Source: Niveibacterium sp. SC-1 (GTDB lineage Bacteria > Pseudomonadota > Gammaproteobacteria > Burkholderiales > Rhodocyclaceae). From it: a stretch of DNA of 64,000 nucleotides. Location: positions 3,038,001 to 3,102,000 of the forward strand of contig NZ_CP151275.1 in the NCBI RefSeq assembly GCF_038235435.1. The letters run 5' to 3'. Below the pieces are notes generated by a model. That model did not search any database and had not been told where the DNA came from. It saw only the letters and a program-made list of their open reading frames with translations. Below, in pieces: positions 10,351 to 25,255 of this stretch (the stretch's first letter is position 1; every line of letters begins with the position of its first letter). A program made the position numbers and the translations under genes.

Positions 10351-11208
10351 TTATTGCTTGTTCGCTGCGGCAAGCAGCCTTTTCGTGTCACCCAGCGATT
10401 GCCATATCCGCAGGGCAGATACCGTTTCGGCCACGTCGTGTACGCGCAGGATCGCCGCACCGCGCAGTGCCGCCGCCAGCGCCGCGACCGCGCTGGGGGT
10501 CGAACGATGCGCGACATCAAGGCCCGTCAGTGCACCGATCATGGCCTTGCGCGAGACGCCCACCAGCACCGGCGCACGTTCCGCAAAAGTTCCAATGGCC
10601 TCGAACAGTGCGAGATTGTGTTCGAGCATCTTGCCGAATCCGAAGCCCGGATCGATGCAAATGCGCGCATTGTCCACGCCTCGCGCGTTCAATGCTGCGC
10701 AGCGTTCATCGAGGAAGCTCGTGACCTCGGCAACAACGTCCTGATAGGCGGGGGCGTGCTGCATGCTGCGTGGCACGCCTTGCATGTGCATCACGCAGAG
10801 GCCGCAGTCGCTCTCGGCAACCAGCGCCTCGGCGCCAGGCGCCAGGAGCGCGTTGATGTCGTTGATCAGCGATGCGCCCGCTCGCAAGGCCTCGCGCATC
10901 ACGCCGGTCTTGCTGGTGTCGACCGAAATTGGCACGCCCAGGTCGCTCAAGGCCTCGACCAGCGGGACGACGCGCCGCAATTCCTCCGCCTCGGCTACGC
11001 TCTCCGCGCCCGGCCGCGTCGACTCGCCGCCGATGTCGAGGATGTCCGCACCCTCTGCGATCGCCCGGCGCGCGCGAGACAGCGCCTGATCCAGGTGTCC
11101 TGCCATCCCGTCGCCAGAGAAGGAATCAGTCGTCGTATTGATGATCGCCATCACATAGGGGCGATCAAGCGGCAGTCGGTGCGCACCACACTGGAAGACA
11201 GGGGTCAT
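10351..11208 (-). CDS. folP: Dihydropteroate synthase FolP
   Basis: 285-residue TIM-barrel enzyme joining 6-hydroxymethyl-dihydropterin diphosphate to p-aminobenzoate in folate synthesis. Recognisable motifs are [13 protein letters not shown] (about residues 57–69), [17 protein letters not shown] and [14 protein letters not shown]. The first catalytic loop reads [14 protein letters not shown] (residues 21–34), whereas the usual form is G-I-x-N-x-T-P-D-S-F, so the Gly is Ala and the Pro is Thr. The gene lies between ftsH and glmM, its normal place. No Shine-Dalgarno sequence precedes the ATG; a hairpin occupies that space. Confidence 0.95.
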   Translation of the reverse strand: MTPVFQCGAHRLPLDRPYVMAIINTTTDSFSGDGMAGHLDQALSRARRAIAEGADILDIGGESTRPGAESVAEAEELRRVVPLVEALSDLGVPISVDTSKTGVMREALRAGASLINDINALLAPGAEALVAESDCGLCVMHMQGVPRSMQHAPAYQDVVAEVTSFLDERCAALNARGVDNARICIDPGFGFGKMLEHNLALFEAIGTFAERAPVLVGVSRKAMIGALTGLDVAHRSTPSAVAALAAALRGAAILRVHDVAETVSALRIWQSLGDTKRLLAAANKQ

Positions 11209-11217
11209 GAAATGAAA

Positions 11218-11238
11218 CGGGCCGGCGATGCCGGCCCG
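11218..11238 (-). terminator. GC-rich hairpin between ftsH and folP
   Basis: Perfect 9-bp stem CGGGCCGGC / GCCGGCCCG with a 3-base loop, followed on the minus strand by TTTCATTTC and then the folP ATG. It could be a weak terminator after ftsH or a translational block on folP. Confidence 0.5.
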
Positions 11239-11258
11239 GAGGTCAGGGGATTGGGTGC

Positions 11259-13151
<1,893 letters not shown>

Positions 13152-13247
13152 GGCACTTCCTTTTTGGCCCTAGTCGGACCCGGGATAGACCAAAGCATTC
13201 TAAGATCGTTCAGGCCGTTGCGCCATTGAGCGGACTCATAGCCCGCG

Positions 13248-13871
13248 TCAATCGGCCCGCCGATCCAGCCCAAGCAGGAAAACCTCCGTGCTGCGGTCCC
13301 GCGAGGCAGCCGGTTTGCGTATGTGCACCACGCGAAACAGGCCTTGCATATCGCGTCTGAACGCGTCGAAGGCATGACCCTGGAAGACTTTGATGAGCAT
13401 GTTCCCGCCGGGACGCAGATGCTCACGCGCGAATTCAAGGGCCAGGTCCCACAACTGGGAGGCGCGGCCCTGGTCACTGACCGCGACTCCGGAGATATTG
13501 GGGGCCATGTCCGAAAGCACAAGGTCTATCGGCGCGCCCGCGAGCCGCGCCTCCAGGGCCTGGAGGACATCGTCGCCGGTGAAGTCTCCTTCAAGGATAT
13601 CCACGCCGGCGATCGGATCCATCGGCAGCAGGTCCAGGGCAAAGACCTTCCCCTGTGGCAGCACCTTGCGCGCCAGCACCTGCGTCCAACTCCCGGGAGC
13701 CGCTCCGAGCTCGACGACGGACTGGCCTTTGGCCAGCAATTTGTCTTTCTGGTCGATCTCCAGGAGCTTGTAGGCCGCACGCGAGCGATAGCCTTCGGCG
13801 ACCGCCTTTTGTACCCAAGGGTCACTCACATGCTCCTGCATCCATTGCTTGCTGGTCTTGGTGCGCTTCAT
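13248..13871 (-). CDS. rlmE: 23S rRNA 2'-O-methyltransferase RlmE (FtsJ/RrmJ)
   Basis: 207-residue SAM-dependent enzyme that methylates U2552 of 23S rRNA in the peptidyl-transferase A loop and is heat-inducible in E. coli. The SAM loop VVELGAAPGSWTQVL (about residues 49–63), the acidic strand end FALDLLPMDP and VLSDMAPNISG are visible, and the K-D-K-E catalytic set can be placed. The length is typical. It is divergent from yhbY, with only about 35 bases between the start codons, so the two promoters must overlap each other's genes. Confidence 0.96.
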   Translation of the reverse strand: MKRTKTSKQWMQEHVSDPWVQKAVAEGYRSRAAYKLLEIDQKDKLLAKGQSVVELGAAPGSWTQVLARKVLPQGKVFALDLLPMDPIAGVDILEGDFTGDDVLQALEARLAGAPIDLVLSDMAPNISGVAVSDQGRASQLWDLALEFAREHLRPGGNMLIKVFQGHAFDAFRRDMQGLFRVVHIRKPAASRDRSTEVFLLGLDRRAD

Positions 13872-13906
13872 CGAACTAAAATGCTTGTTTATTCGCCGTG
13901 GTCGCC

Positions 13907-14350
13907 ATGAAAGAACTCACCCCAGCCCAGCGCCGCAGCCTGCGCGCCGAGGCCCACCATCTCGATCCGGTCGTCAGTATCGCCGGCAACGGCCTGACTG
14001 CAGCCGTCCTCAAGGAAATCGATCGCTCCCTGAATGCGCACGGTCTGATCAAGATCCGCGTCTATGGCGACGACCGCGAGCTGCGCACGCAATGGCTCGA
14101 AACCATCTGCAAGGAACTGGACTGCGCCGCGATCCAGTCGATCGGCAAGCTCCTGGTCGTGTTCCGTCCGAAGCCTGAACCTGAACCCAAGGCCGACAAA
14201 GCGTCTCCGCGCAAGCCTGCCACTCGCCCCCGCGCGCTCAAACCCGAATCCGGCCGCACCGCGCGCACCACGACCGGCACCAGCGTGGCGCGGCGCCTCA
14301 CCGGTGGCATCAAGCTCACCGCGCGCGCCAAGCGTCCTTCCTCGCGCTAA
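13907..14350 (+). CDS. yhbY: YhbY family RNA-binding protein (CRM domain)
   Basis: Small ribosome-assembly-associated RNA-binding protein. The CRM domain covers about residues 1–90 and includes LDPVVSIAGNGLTAAVLKEI and HGLIKIRVYGDDRE, with the GxxG-like loop. E. coli YhbY is about 97 residues; here a basic Arg/Lys/Pro-rich tail of about 55 residues follows and is probably disordered. I use the ATG at 13907 (MKELTPAQRR, the usual family start, 147 residues); a GTG at 13898 would add three residues. It is the lone plus-strand gene in this section. Confidence 0.92.
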   Translation: MKELTPAQRRSLRAEAHHLDPVVSIAGNGLTAAVLKEIDRSLNAHGLIKIRVYGDDRELRTQWLETICKELDCAAIQSIGKLLVVFRPKPEPEPKADKASPRKPATRPRALKPESGRTARTTTGTSVARRLTGGIKLTARAKRPSSR

Positions 14351-14353
14351 GGC

Positions 14354-14383
14354 GCACAAGGGCGGCACTCGCCGCCCTTGTGC
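14354..14383. terminator. Hairpin between convergent yhbY and DUF4149 gene
   Basis: Perfect 13-bp inverted repeat (GCACAAGGGCGGC / GCCGCCCTTGTGC) around a 4-base loop, lying three bases after the yhbY stop and 19 bases after the opposing gene ends. There is no long T-run on either side, but position and symmetry suggest a shared terminator. Confidence 0.65.
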
Positions 14384-14402
14384 ACCCCGGCTGCCGCGAA
14401 GC

Positions 14403-14852
14403 TCAGCGGCGACCGGATTCCAGCACAACCAGGGCGCCGCCCAGCGCGCTCTGGATCACGTACAGAATGCTCGCGATGCCATGCCAGGTGTTGAAGCGCT
14501 CCCTGGTCACACTTTCCAGCAGTTCGCGGGATGCCTTCAGGTGGGCAATGATCGGCTGCACGCCAAAGTGCCCTGCCAGCGTGAGCAGGAACATCAGCAG
14601 CACGACCCAGAAGACGGCCGTCTTGAAGACGCCTGCCCCCTTCTCGACGATCTGGAAGAGCATCAAGTAGATCGCGCAGCCGATCCCGACCCAGGCCACA
14701 GCCGTGAAAAGGCGGCCCGCAACCGCACCGGCAAGGCTGCGGTTGTCGATCATCGAGAACAGCGTGGGCGCCACGATGGCCCCTACCGCCCACAGCGCGC
14801 CAACCCAGAAAGTCAGCGCAATCGCATACAGCGGTCTGCCGAACTGCTGCAT
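14403..14852 (-). CDS. DUF4149 family inner-membrane protein
   Basis: 149-residue membrane protein of unknown function with about four transmembrane segments (roughly residues 8–30, 47–68, 78–98 and 122–142). The family is commonly found beside greA in betaproteobacteria and is present here right after it. The ATG overlaps the greA stop (TGATG), so the two genes are translationally coupled; a GTG one codon earlier is also possible. No catalytic motif is visible, and the link to GreA is only positional. Confidence 0.85.
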   Translation of the reverse strand: MQQFGRPLYAIALTFWVGALWAVGAIVAPTLFSMIDNRSLAGAVAGRLFTAVAWVGIGCAIYLMLFQIVEKGAGVFKTAVFWVVLLMFLLTLAGHFGVQPIIAHLKASRELLESVTRERFNTWHGIASILYVIQSALGGALVVLESGRR

Positions 14853-15328
14853 CACAGGTAGCGGACGTCGAGCACTTCGAGTTCGCGACGGCCGCCCGGC
14901 GCCTGCACTTCGGCCACGTCGCCGGCGTGCTTGCCGATCAGCGCACGGGCGATCGGCGAGGACACCGAGATCTTGCCCTGCTTGCTGTCGGCCTCGTCCT
15001 CACCAACGATTTGGTAGGTAAAGGTGTCGCCGCTCTCCAGGTCTTCCAGTTCGACCGTCGCGCCGAACACGCAGCGACCATCCGCGTCCAGCGACGTGGG
15101 GTCGATTATCTGGGCGTTGGAGAGCTTGCCCTCGACTTCCTTGATGCGTCCCTCGATGAAACCCTGACGTTCCTTGGCGGATTCGTATTCGGCGTTCTCG
15201 GAAAGGTCGCCATGCGAGCGCGCTTCGGCGATCGCTTCGATCACGGCGGGACGGTCCACGGTCTTGAGGCGTTGCAGTTCGGCGCGCAGCAGTTCGGCAC
15301 CGTTCACTGTCAGCGGAATCTTGTTCAT
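14852..15328 (-). CDS. greA: Transcription elongation factor GreA
   Basis: 158-residue secondary-channel factor that stimulates RNA polymerase to cleave backtracked RNA. It has the N-terminal coiled-coil with the acidic tip (motif [16 protein letters not shown], about residues 40–55) and a C-terminal FKBP-like domain ending in [18 protein letters not shown]. The exact standard length is reached with the ATG at 15328, which has GGGAAG upstream in the mRNA. It follows carB after 17 bases, so it probably belongs to the car transcript. Confidence 0.97.
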   Translation of the reverse strand: MNKIPLTVNGAELLRAELQRLKTVDRPAVIEAIAEARSHGDLSENAEYESAKERQGFIEGRIKEVEGKLSNAQIIDPTSLDADGRCVFGATVELEDLESGDTFTYQIVGEDEADSKQGKISVSSPIARALIGKHAGDVAEVQAPGGRRELEVLDVRYL

Positions 15329-15345
15329 TTTCTGTTCTTCCCGGC

Positions 15346-18564
<3,219 letters not shown>

Positions 18565-18658
18565 GGTTCGCTACCTGGAAAGCGGCCCCGACGCGCGGGG
18601 CCGACTAGACACTTGTGGATTCTTTGTTCGCCTGTCGTCGCGTGTGTCCGCTGCGCGT

Positions 18659-19084
18659 TCAGGCCAGTTCCCCCGCCACCAGGGCCGGGGATTCTTCATA
18701 CAGTTCCAGCGGCAGACCATTCGGGTCTGCAAAGAAGACAAAACGCTGTCCGGTGAGCGAATCGGTGCGGATCGCCTCGACTGCCACGCCCGCCCCACCC
18801 AGATGCGCCACCGCTTCGTCCAGATCCCAGCAACGCAGTGCGAGGTGCCGCAAGCCCTGAGCTTCGGGATACGACGGTCGCTGCGGTGCGCCCGGGAAGG
18901 TGAAGAGCTCGAGCTGGGCGCCATCCGGCAAAGCCAGATCCAGCTTCCAGGACTGCCTCTCCGCACGCCAGGTCTCGCGCACCACCGGCAGGCCCAGTAC
19001 TTCAACGTAGAAGCGCTTGGACACTGCGTAGTCGTCGACGATCAAGGCGACGTGATGGATACCCGAGAGCCCCGGCAAAGCCAC
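18659..19084 (-). CDS. VOC (glyoxalase-fold) family protein, GloA2/YaeR-like
   Basis: 141-residue vicinal-oxygen-chelate protein. It starts GLSGIHHVALIVDDYAVSKR with the first metal-ligand histidine (HHVALIV) and has RHLALRCWDLDEA mid-chain and FFADPNGLPLELYE at the end, which supply further ligands (His, Glu). This matches the SMU1112c/YaeR-like glyoxalase I group, whose substrate is generally unproven. The gene lies three bases after carA and 94 bases before carB, so it is co-transcribed with carbamoyl-phosphate synthase. It could be a methylglyoxal-type lyase; the link to pyrimidine synthesis is unexplained. Confidence 0.85.
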   Translation of the reverse strand: MALPGLSGIHHVALIVDDYAVSKRFYVEVLGLPVVRETWRAERQSWKLDLALPDGAQLELFTFPGAPQRPSYPEAQGLRHLALRCWDLDEAVAHLGGAGVAVEAIRTDSLTGQRFVFFADPNGLPLELYEESPALVAGELA

Positions 19085-19087
19085 GGT

Positions 19088-20257
19088 TCAGCGCCCCGCT
19101 TGTTCCATCAGGCCCACGAAGCGGTCGAACAGATAGGCGACATCGCAGGGACCGGGGCTCGCTTCGGGGTGGCCCTGGAAGCACAGCGCCGGACGGTCGG
19201 TCCAGGCCAGGCCCTGCAGGCTGTTGTCGAACAGCGAGACGTGGGTCACCTTGACATTGGCCGGCAGGGTCGCCGGATCGACGGCAAAACCGTGATTCTG
19301 GCTGGTGATCAGGACGCGACCGGAGTCGAGGTCCTTCACCGGATGATTGGCACCGTGGTGGCCGAACTTCATCTTCAGGGTCTTGCCGCCAGCGGCCAGG
19401 CCCATCAGTTGATGGCCAAGGCAGATGCCAAAGGTCGGCAGGCGACGATCCAGGAAGGTCTTGATCGCGTCGATGGCGTAGTCGCAGGGCTCCGGATCGC
19501 CGGGACCGTTCGACAGGAAAACGCCGTCCGGATTGAGCGCCAGCACATCCGCGGCGGACGTCTTGGCCGGCACCACGGTCAGCTTGCAGCCACGCTCGGC
19601 CAGCATGTGCAGGATGTTGCGCTTGACGCCGAAGTCGTAGGCCACGACATGGAAACGCGCGTCGCTCTGCTCCACGAAGCCTTCGCCCAGGCGCCATTCG
19701 CCGGTGGTCCATTGATAGCGCTCGGGCGTGGTCACCACTTGCGCGAGGTCCATGCCCGCCAGGCCCGGGAAGCCGCGCGCCGCGGCGATCGCCGCTTCCA
19801 CGTCGAGCTGTGCTGCAGTTTCGGCGGTCACCAGGCAGCCGGCCTGGGCGCCCTTCTCGCGCAGGATGCGCGTGAGCTTGCGGGTATCGATGCCGGCGAT
19901 CGCAACCGTGCCGGTACGCTTGAGGTAAGCGTCCAGCGATTCGGACGCACGGAAGTTCGAGACGCGCAGCGGCAGATCGCGCACGATCAGGCCCGCGGCG
20001 TAGGTCTTGGACGATTCCGCGTCTTCCGCGTTAGCGCCGACGTTGCCAATGTGCGGATGGGTCAGCGTGACGATCTGGCGCGAGTACGACGGGTCGGTCA
20101 GGATTTCCTGGTAGCCGGTGATCGCGGTGTTGAACACGACCTCGCCCACCGTGCTGCCCACCGCGCCGATCCCTTTGCCATGGAAGACGGTTCCATCGGC
20201 GAGGGCCAAGATTGCGGGCAGGGTTGCGGTCGGGGAACTGGACGCGGCGACTGTCAC
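19088..20257 (-). CDS. carA: Carbamoyl-phosphate synthase small subunit (glutaminase)
   Basis: Class I glutamine amidotransferase subunit that supplies ammonia to CarB through a tunnel. It shows the N-terminal family region [14 protein letters not shown], the nucleophile elbow [13 protein letters not shown] with the active cysteine (about residue 270), and the catalytic HPEASPGP near the C-terminus. I place the start at the GTG at 20257 (389 residues), which has GGAG six bases upstream in the mRNA. An in-frame ATG at 20347 directly follows a terminator T-run and has no ribosome site. Confidence 0.96.
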   Translation of the reverse strand: MTVAASSSPTATLPAILALADGTVFHGKGIGAVGSTVGEVVFNTAITGYQEILTDPSYSRQIVTLTHPHIGNVGANAEDAESSKTYAAGLIVRDLPLRVSNFRASESLDAYLKRTGTVAIAGIDTRKLTRILREKGAQAGCLVTAETAAQLDVEAAIAAARGFPGLAGMDLAQVVTTPERYQWTTGEWRLGEGFVEQSDARFHVVAYDFGVKRNILHMLAERGCKLTVVPAKTSAADVLALNPDGVFLSNGPGDPEPCDYAIDAIKTFLDRRLPTFGICLGHQLMGLAAGGKTLKMKFGHHGANHPVKDLDSGRVLITSQNHGFAVDPATLPANVKVTHVSLFDNSLQGLAWTDRPALCFQGHPEASPGPCDVAYLFDRFVGLMEQAGR

Positions 20258-20348
20258 TACGGACTCCTGAAACGGGCGGCTGCAACGGGCTCGCAACTGG
20301 GGCCCTTGCAACAGATATTCGGAGGCACCGGAACCGGCGCCGGACATG

Positions 20349-20381
20349 AAAAACGGGATTCGCCGCTACCGGCGCATCCCG
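20349..20381 (-). terminator. Terminator hairpin in the carA leader / after the sensor kinase gene
   Basis: A 12-bp stem with one mismatch (CGGGATGCGCCG / CGGCGAATCCCG on the minus strand, loop GTAG) followed by TTTTT. It lies 63 bases past the stop of the hybrid kinase gene but also about 17 bases downstream of the carA -10 box. It can therefore act both as the kinase-gene terminator and as an attenuator in the carA leader. Confidence 0.7.
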
Positions 20382-20397
20382 CTTCCAAAGTCTTGGA

Positions 20398-20427
20398 ATT
20401 ATAGCGATTTTTCCCCGTCGGACGCAA
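20398..20427 (-). promoter_or_regulatory. Sigma-70 promoter of carA
   Basis: The minus strand has TTGCGT (20422–20427), an 18-bp spacer and a perfect TATAAT (20398–20403). Transcription would begin near 20391 and leave a leader of about 135 bases before the carA GTG. Confidence 0.75.
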
Positions 20428-20443
20428 GCCGGAGCACCAGAAA

Positions 20444-23209
20444 CTAGCTGCCCGGTTGCTGCTCGCGCCGGAGCTGGGCCGCAAGCCGATCGATCTGCGG
20501 AATGAGCTCCGAGAGCCGGGCCAGGATTTCAGGTTCCCGCCCGGAACGCGCGATCGACTCCAGCTGCATCGACGCATCGGTGGCCTGTACGGCACCGAAG
20601 ATGCCGGTGGAAGACTTGAGCGAATGGGCGAGCCGGAACAACGTCTCCCAGTCTTTGTGCTCGGCGCTCGCCAGGAGATCGGTGCGCATCTTGGCGTAGT
20701 CCTGCAAGAAGACGCTGATCAGGAGCTGGACCGCCACTTCGTCACCATCGAGGGTTTCGCGGGTGACGTTCAGATCGGCGATGTCCTCGGTGGACATGAA
20801 TGACTGCCCTTCTATCTCCGTGCGCGCGCCGTCGTAGAAGTCCTGCTCCGCCGGTTCGGCGGGCACCACGCGGCGGATCGCAGCGAACAGATCCTTGGGT
20901 TTGATCGGCTTGACGACGTAGTCGTCCATGCCCGCCTCCAGGCAGCGGGCTCGGTCGCCCGGCATTGCGTGCGCCGTCATCGCGACGATCGGAATGGATT
21001 GCAGCTGGCCCGTGCCGGCCCAACTGCGACGTGCTTCGCGCGCCCGGATCTGGCGAGTGGCTTCCAGCCCGCCCATGACCGGCATCTGCACATCCATGAG
21101 GATCAGGTCGTAGTTCTCGCCGTCGAAGAGTTCGATCGACTCCACCCCGTTGTTCGCCACGGTCACCGTATGGCCCGCGCGCTCCAGGATCTTCTGCGCC
21201 AGCGCCTGATTGACCGGGTTGTCCTCAACCAGCAACACGGTCAGCGGCCGTTCGGCCTGGTCTCCGGCCGCCTTGGCCGCCGCCAGGTCGAATTCATGCA
21301 GGGAGAATCCGCTGCCGCCCTCGAAGCCGAGTGCAAGCAGCGCTGCATCCCAGAGCTCACGCCGGAAGAAGGGCTTCACCAGATGGGCGCGCATGCCCAG
21401 CTGCCGGCAACGGTTCGCGTCCTCGCGCTGCGTGTGGCTGGTGAGCAGCATGACCACGCGCTCGCAGGAGGCACCCAGATCGAAGTAGTGCGAAGGCAAG
21501 GAGAAGCCGCCCGGCTCGGGCAGGCCCGCATCCACGAGCATCAGGTCGAAATAGCCGCCGCCATCCGCCACCTGTTTCAACGCCTCCTGGGCGGCATCGA
21601 CCGACTCGGCACCAAAGACCCGCAGCCCGCCCTCCTCCAGCCAGCGGGTCAGACGATTGCGCAGGCTCGCGTTGGCGGCCACCAGCAGGGCCGACCGGCC
21701 GGCGAAAGCCTTGGGTGCCGACTCCGGCTTGCCTTCGCCGATGACGCCCGCACCCAGCGTGAAGTGGAAGACGCTCCCAACGCCCAGCTGGCTCTCGACC
21801 CAGATGCGCCCGTGCATCAGCTCCACCAGGCGACGGCAGATCGCGAGCCCCAGGCCGGTACCGCCGTAGCGGCGGGTGGTCGAGCTGTCGGCCTGCGAAA
21901 AGGCCTCGAAGACCTCGTCCTGCTTGTCCGGTTCGATGCCTATGCCCGTATCGCGCACAGCGATTTCGATGCGCGCTTCGCCCTTGTCGCGCCCAATCAG
22001 GCGCGCGGTGAGCTCGATCTCCCCGGACTCGGTGAACTTGATCGCATTGCCCAGCAGATTGAGCAGGACCTGGCGCAGGCGGCCCGGGTCGCCGCGCAGG
22101 CGTTGCGGTACGTCGGCAGCGACGTCGCAGATCAGTTCGATGTTCTTCTGGTGCGCCCGCAATCCCAACGAGCGCGCGCTCTCGGCGAAGACCGAGGCCA
22201 GCGAATACTCGATGTTCTCCAGCTCCAACCGACCCGCCTCGATCTTGGAGAAGTCCAGGATGTCGTTGAGGATGGTTAGCAGGGCGTCGGCCGAGGACTT
22301 CACGGTTTCCAGGTAGCCACGCTGCTCGGTGTCGAGCTTGGTATCCAGCGCGAGCTCGGTCATGCCGATGATGCCGTTCATCGGGGTGCGGATCTCGTGG
22401 CTCATATTGGCCAGGAAGTCACTCTTGGCGCGGCTTGCCGCCTCGGCCTCTTCCTTGGCGTGCAACAGCTCGAGCTCCCAGCGCTTGCGCTCGGTGACGT
22501 CGCGATGCGTGCCGACCATGCGCAAGGGCGTGCCGTCGGCCGCGCGTCGCACGACCTTGCCGCGTTCGAGCACCCAGCGCCACTCGCCCGAACGGGTACG
22601 CATGCGGAACTCCGCCTCGTAGTCCGGCGTAGTGCCATCCAGGTGAGCCTGCAGCCGGGCGCGGCTGCTGGCCTGATCTTCCGGGTGCTTGAGCGCTTGC
22701 CATTGCGCCGGGTCCGAGGAGACGTCCGGACCTTCGTAGCCCAGCATCGCCGCCCAACGCGCGCTGTAGTGCACCAGCTTGCGCGCAATATCCCAGTCCC
22801 AGATGCCGTCTTCCGAGCCATCCAGGGCGAGCTGCAATCGCTCCTCGCTCTCGGCCAGCATCGAGATCGCGCCGCGTCGCTCTTCAGCGAGTAGCGACAG
22901 CGCGCGGACCAGATCCTGTGGCTCCATGCTCTCAACGGCCGCCTCCGCACGCGCGTCACCAAAGGCCCGCATGACACCACGCACGGCCTCGATGACGGCG
23001 CGCAGCCCTCCCGCTTCGGACCGAAGCCGCGCGATTTCGCCGCCTTCGGCGGAGACTGCATGGCCCGCGCGAACCAGGAAGTCGCGCAGGTTCTGGGCAA
23101 GCACGTCGGGCGGCACACGCCCCGCTGCGATGTCGCCAAACAGCGAGTCAGCGTTTTCGGTACGGAAAGCCGCGCAAAGGGAGGCGGCAAGATCTGGCGG
23201 AATGTTCAT
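20444..23209 (-). CDS. Hybrid sensor histidine kinase (PAS–HisKA–HATPase–REC–REC–HPt)
   Basis: 921-residue phosphorelay protein without obvious transmembrane segments, so probably cytoplasmic. In order: a helical N-terminus, a PAS domain (about residues 121–241), a dimerisation/phosphoacceptor domain with [10 protein letters not shown] (His near 271), an ATPase with N and G boxes ([24 protein letters not shown]), two receiver domains and a C-terminal HPt domain ([13 protein letters not shown]). The second receiver is complete ([20 protein letters not shown]). The first lacks the acidic pair (LLVAAN) but keeps the central Asp and Lys, so its phosphorylation is doubtful. The ATG at 23209 has GAGG upstream; an ATG at 23254 is less likely. 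The partner response regulator is unknown. Confidence 0.9.
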   Translation of the reverse strand: MNIPPDLAASLCAAFRTENADSLFGDIAAGRVPPDVLAQNLRDFLVRAGHAVSAEGGEIARLRSEAGGLRAVIEAVRGVMRAFGDARAEAAVESMEPQDLVRALSLLAEERRGAISMLAESEERLQLALDGSEDGIWDWDIARKLVHYSARWAAMLGYEGPDVSSDPAQWQALKHPEDQASSRARLQAHLDGTTPDYEAEFRMRTRSGEWRWVLERGKVVRRAADGTPLRMVGTHRDVTERKRWELELLHAKEEAEAASRAKSDFLANMSHEIRTPMNGIIGMTELALDTKLDTEQRGYLETVKSSADALLTILNDILDFSKIEAGRLELENIEYSLASVFAESARSLGLRAHQKNIELICDVAADVPQRLRGDPGRLRQVLLNLLGNAIKFTESGEIELTARLIGRDKGEARIEIAVRDTGIGIEPDKQDEVFEAFSQADSSTTRRYGGTGLGLAICRRLVELMHGRIWVESQLGVGSVFHFTLGAGVIGEGKPESAPKAFAGRSALLVAANASLRNRLTRWLEEGGLRVFGAESVDAAQEALKQVADGGGYFDLMLVDAGLPEPGGFSLPSHYFDLGASCERVVMLLTSHTQREDANRCRQLGMRAHLVKPFFRRELWDAALLALGFEGGSGFSLHEFDLAAAKAAGDQAERPLTVLLVEDNPVNQALAQKILERAGHTVTVANNGVESIELFDGENYDLILMDVQMPVMGGLEATRQIRAREARRSWAGTGQLQSIPIVAMTAHAMPGDRARCLEAGMDDYVVKPIKPKDLFAAIRRVVPAEPAEQDFYDGARTEIEGQSFMSTEDIADLNVTRETLDGDEVAVQLLISVFLQDYAKMRTDLLASAEHKDWETLFRLAHSLKSSTGIFGAVQATDASMQLESIARSGREPEILARLSELIPQIDRLAAQLRREQQPGS

Positions 23210-23316
23210 CGAAGCCTCAGCCGGCCCCGGCGAATCGGAAAGCAAAGCCTGCATACGCCATCAGCCATCCTGGAATGAGGGAGCGTAGGACGCCTTTGCG
23301 GCGCACCCAGCACGCC

Positions 23317-23344
23317 ATCATAGGCAGCCGGCCTGCTTACGCAA
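23317..23344 (-). promoter_or_regulatory. Sigma-70 promoter of the hybrid kinase gene
   Basis: The minus strand has TTGCGT (23339–23344), a 16-bp spacer and TATGAT (23317–23322), 107 bases upstream of the chosen ATG. The match is good, although the spacer is one base short. Confidence 0.6.
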
Positions 23345-23397
23345 AATGCCGGCCGGCGCAAAGCCGCCAAACGGCGACGCGCGGAAGGCCACACGTG

Positions 23398-23424
23398 AAA
23401 ACGCGGCTTCAAGAGCCGCGTTTT
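23398..23424 (-). terminator. Terminator after dapB
   Basis: Perfect inverted repeat AAAACGCGGCT / AGCCGCGTTTT around a 5-base loop, 27 bases past the dapB stop. The minus strand reads into TTTTC after the stem. Confidence 0.75.
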
Positions 23425-23450
23425 CTGCTTTGACGACGAGTACCCGCTGC

Positions 23451-24643
<1,193 letters not shown>

Positions 24644-24673
24644 TGGCGGGGGAGCGCGCGACGGCACTCTCGT

Positions 24674-24701
24674 TTGCAATCGAAGCTTCAAACTATATCA
24701 T
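24674..24701 (+). promoter_or_regulatory. Promoter of fur
   Basis: TTGCAA (24674–24679), a 16-bp spacer and TATCAT (24696–24701), 32 bases before the fur ATG. No clear 19-bp Fur box is visible in this short intergenic region, so autoregulation is not supported by sequence. Confidence 0.55.
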
Positions 24702-24733
24702 GTCCCCGCTTTTCCCCTCCTGGCAGGACCGAG

Positions 24734-25180
24734 ATGACGAACTCCCAAAACCTCAAGAGCATGGGTCTGAAAGCGACCCTGCCCCGCTTGAAGATTCTCG
24801 AGCTCTTCCAGCACAGCGACGTCCGCCACCTGACGGCCGAAGACGTCTACCGCCTTCTCACCGCTGAAGGCATGGACATCGGCCTGGCAACGGTCTACCG
24901 CGTGCTCACGCAGTTCGAACAGGCGGGCCTGCTCGAACGGCACCACTTCGAATCGGCCAAGGCGGTCTTCGAACTCAATGAAGGCCAGCACCACGACCAT
25001 CTTGTCTGCCTGCAATGCGGCAAGGTGGAGGAATTCGTCGATCCGGAGATCGAGCAACGCCAGAATCGCATCGCGGAGGAACGCGGCTTCAAGGTCCGCG
25101 AACACGCGCTGCATCTCTACGTTGAGTGCACGAAAGAGGATTGCCCGAATCGCCGGCAGGTTCCGGGCTTTCACGGCTAG
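24734..25180 (+). CDS. fur: Ferric uptake regulator Fur
   Basis: 148-residue iron-responsive repressor. The winged-helix N-terminus ([20 protein letters not shown], then the recognition helix [19 protein letters not shown]) is followed by the dimerisation domain with the metal-binding histidines and cysteines [18 protein letters not shown]. The terminal pair ECTKEDC is probably structural. The start at 24734 has AGGACCGAG just upstream. It is divergent from bamE and convergent with recN. Confidence 0.97.
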   Translation: MTNSQNLKSMGLKATLPRLKILELFQHSDVRHLTAEDVYRLLTAEGMDIGLATVYRVLTQFEQAGLLERHHFESAKAVFELNEGQHHDHLVCLQCGKVEEFVDPEIEQRQNRIAEERGFKVREHALHLYVECTKEDCPNRRQVPGFHG

Positions 25181-25206
25181 ACCGGAAAATCCGCCGGCCA
25201 AACGAC

Positions 25207-25232
25207 AAACGGCCACCTTCGGGTGGCCGTTT
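25207..25232. terminator. Bidirectional terminator between fur and recN
   Basis: Perfect 11-bp stem AAACGGCCACC / GGTGGCCGTTT with a TTCG tetraloop and T/A runs on both sides, placed between two convergent genes. Confidence 0.85.
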
Positions 25233-25255
25233 TCTTGGCGCGTCGGGGTTGCGGC

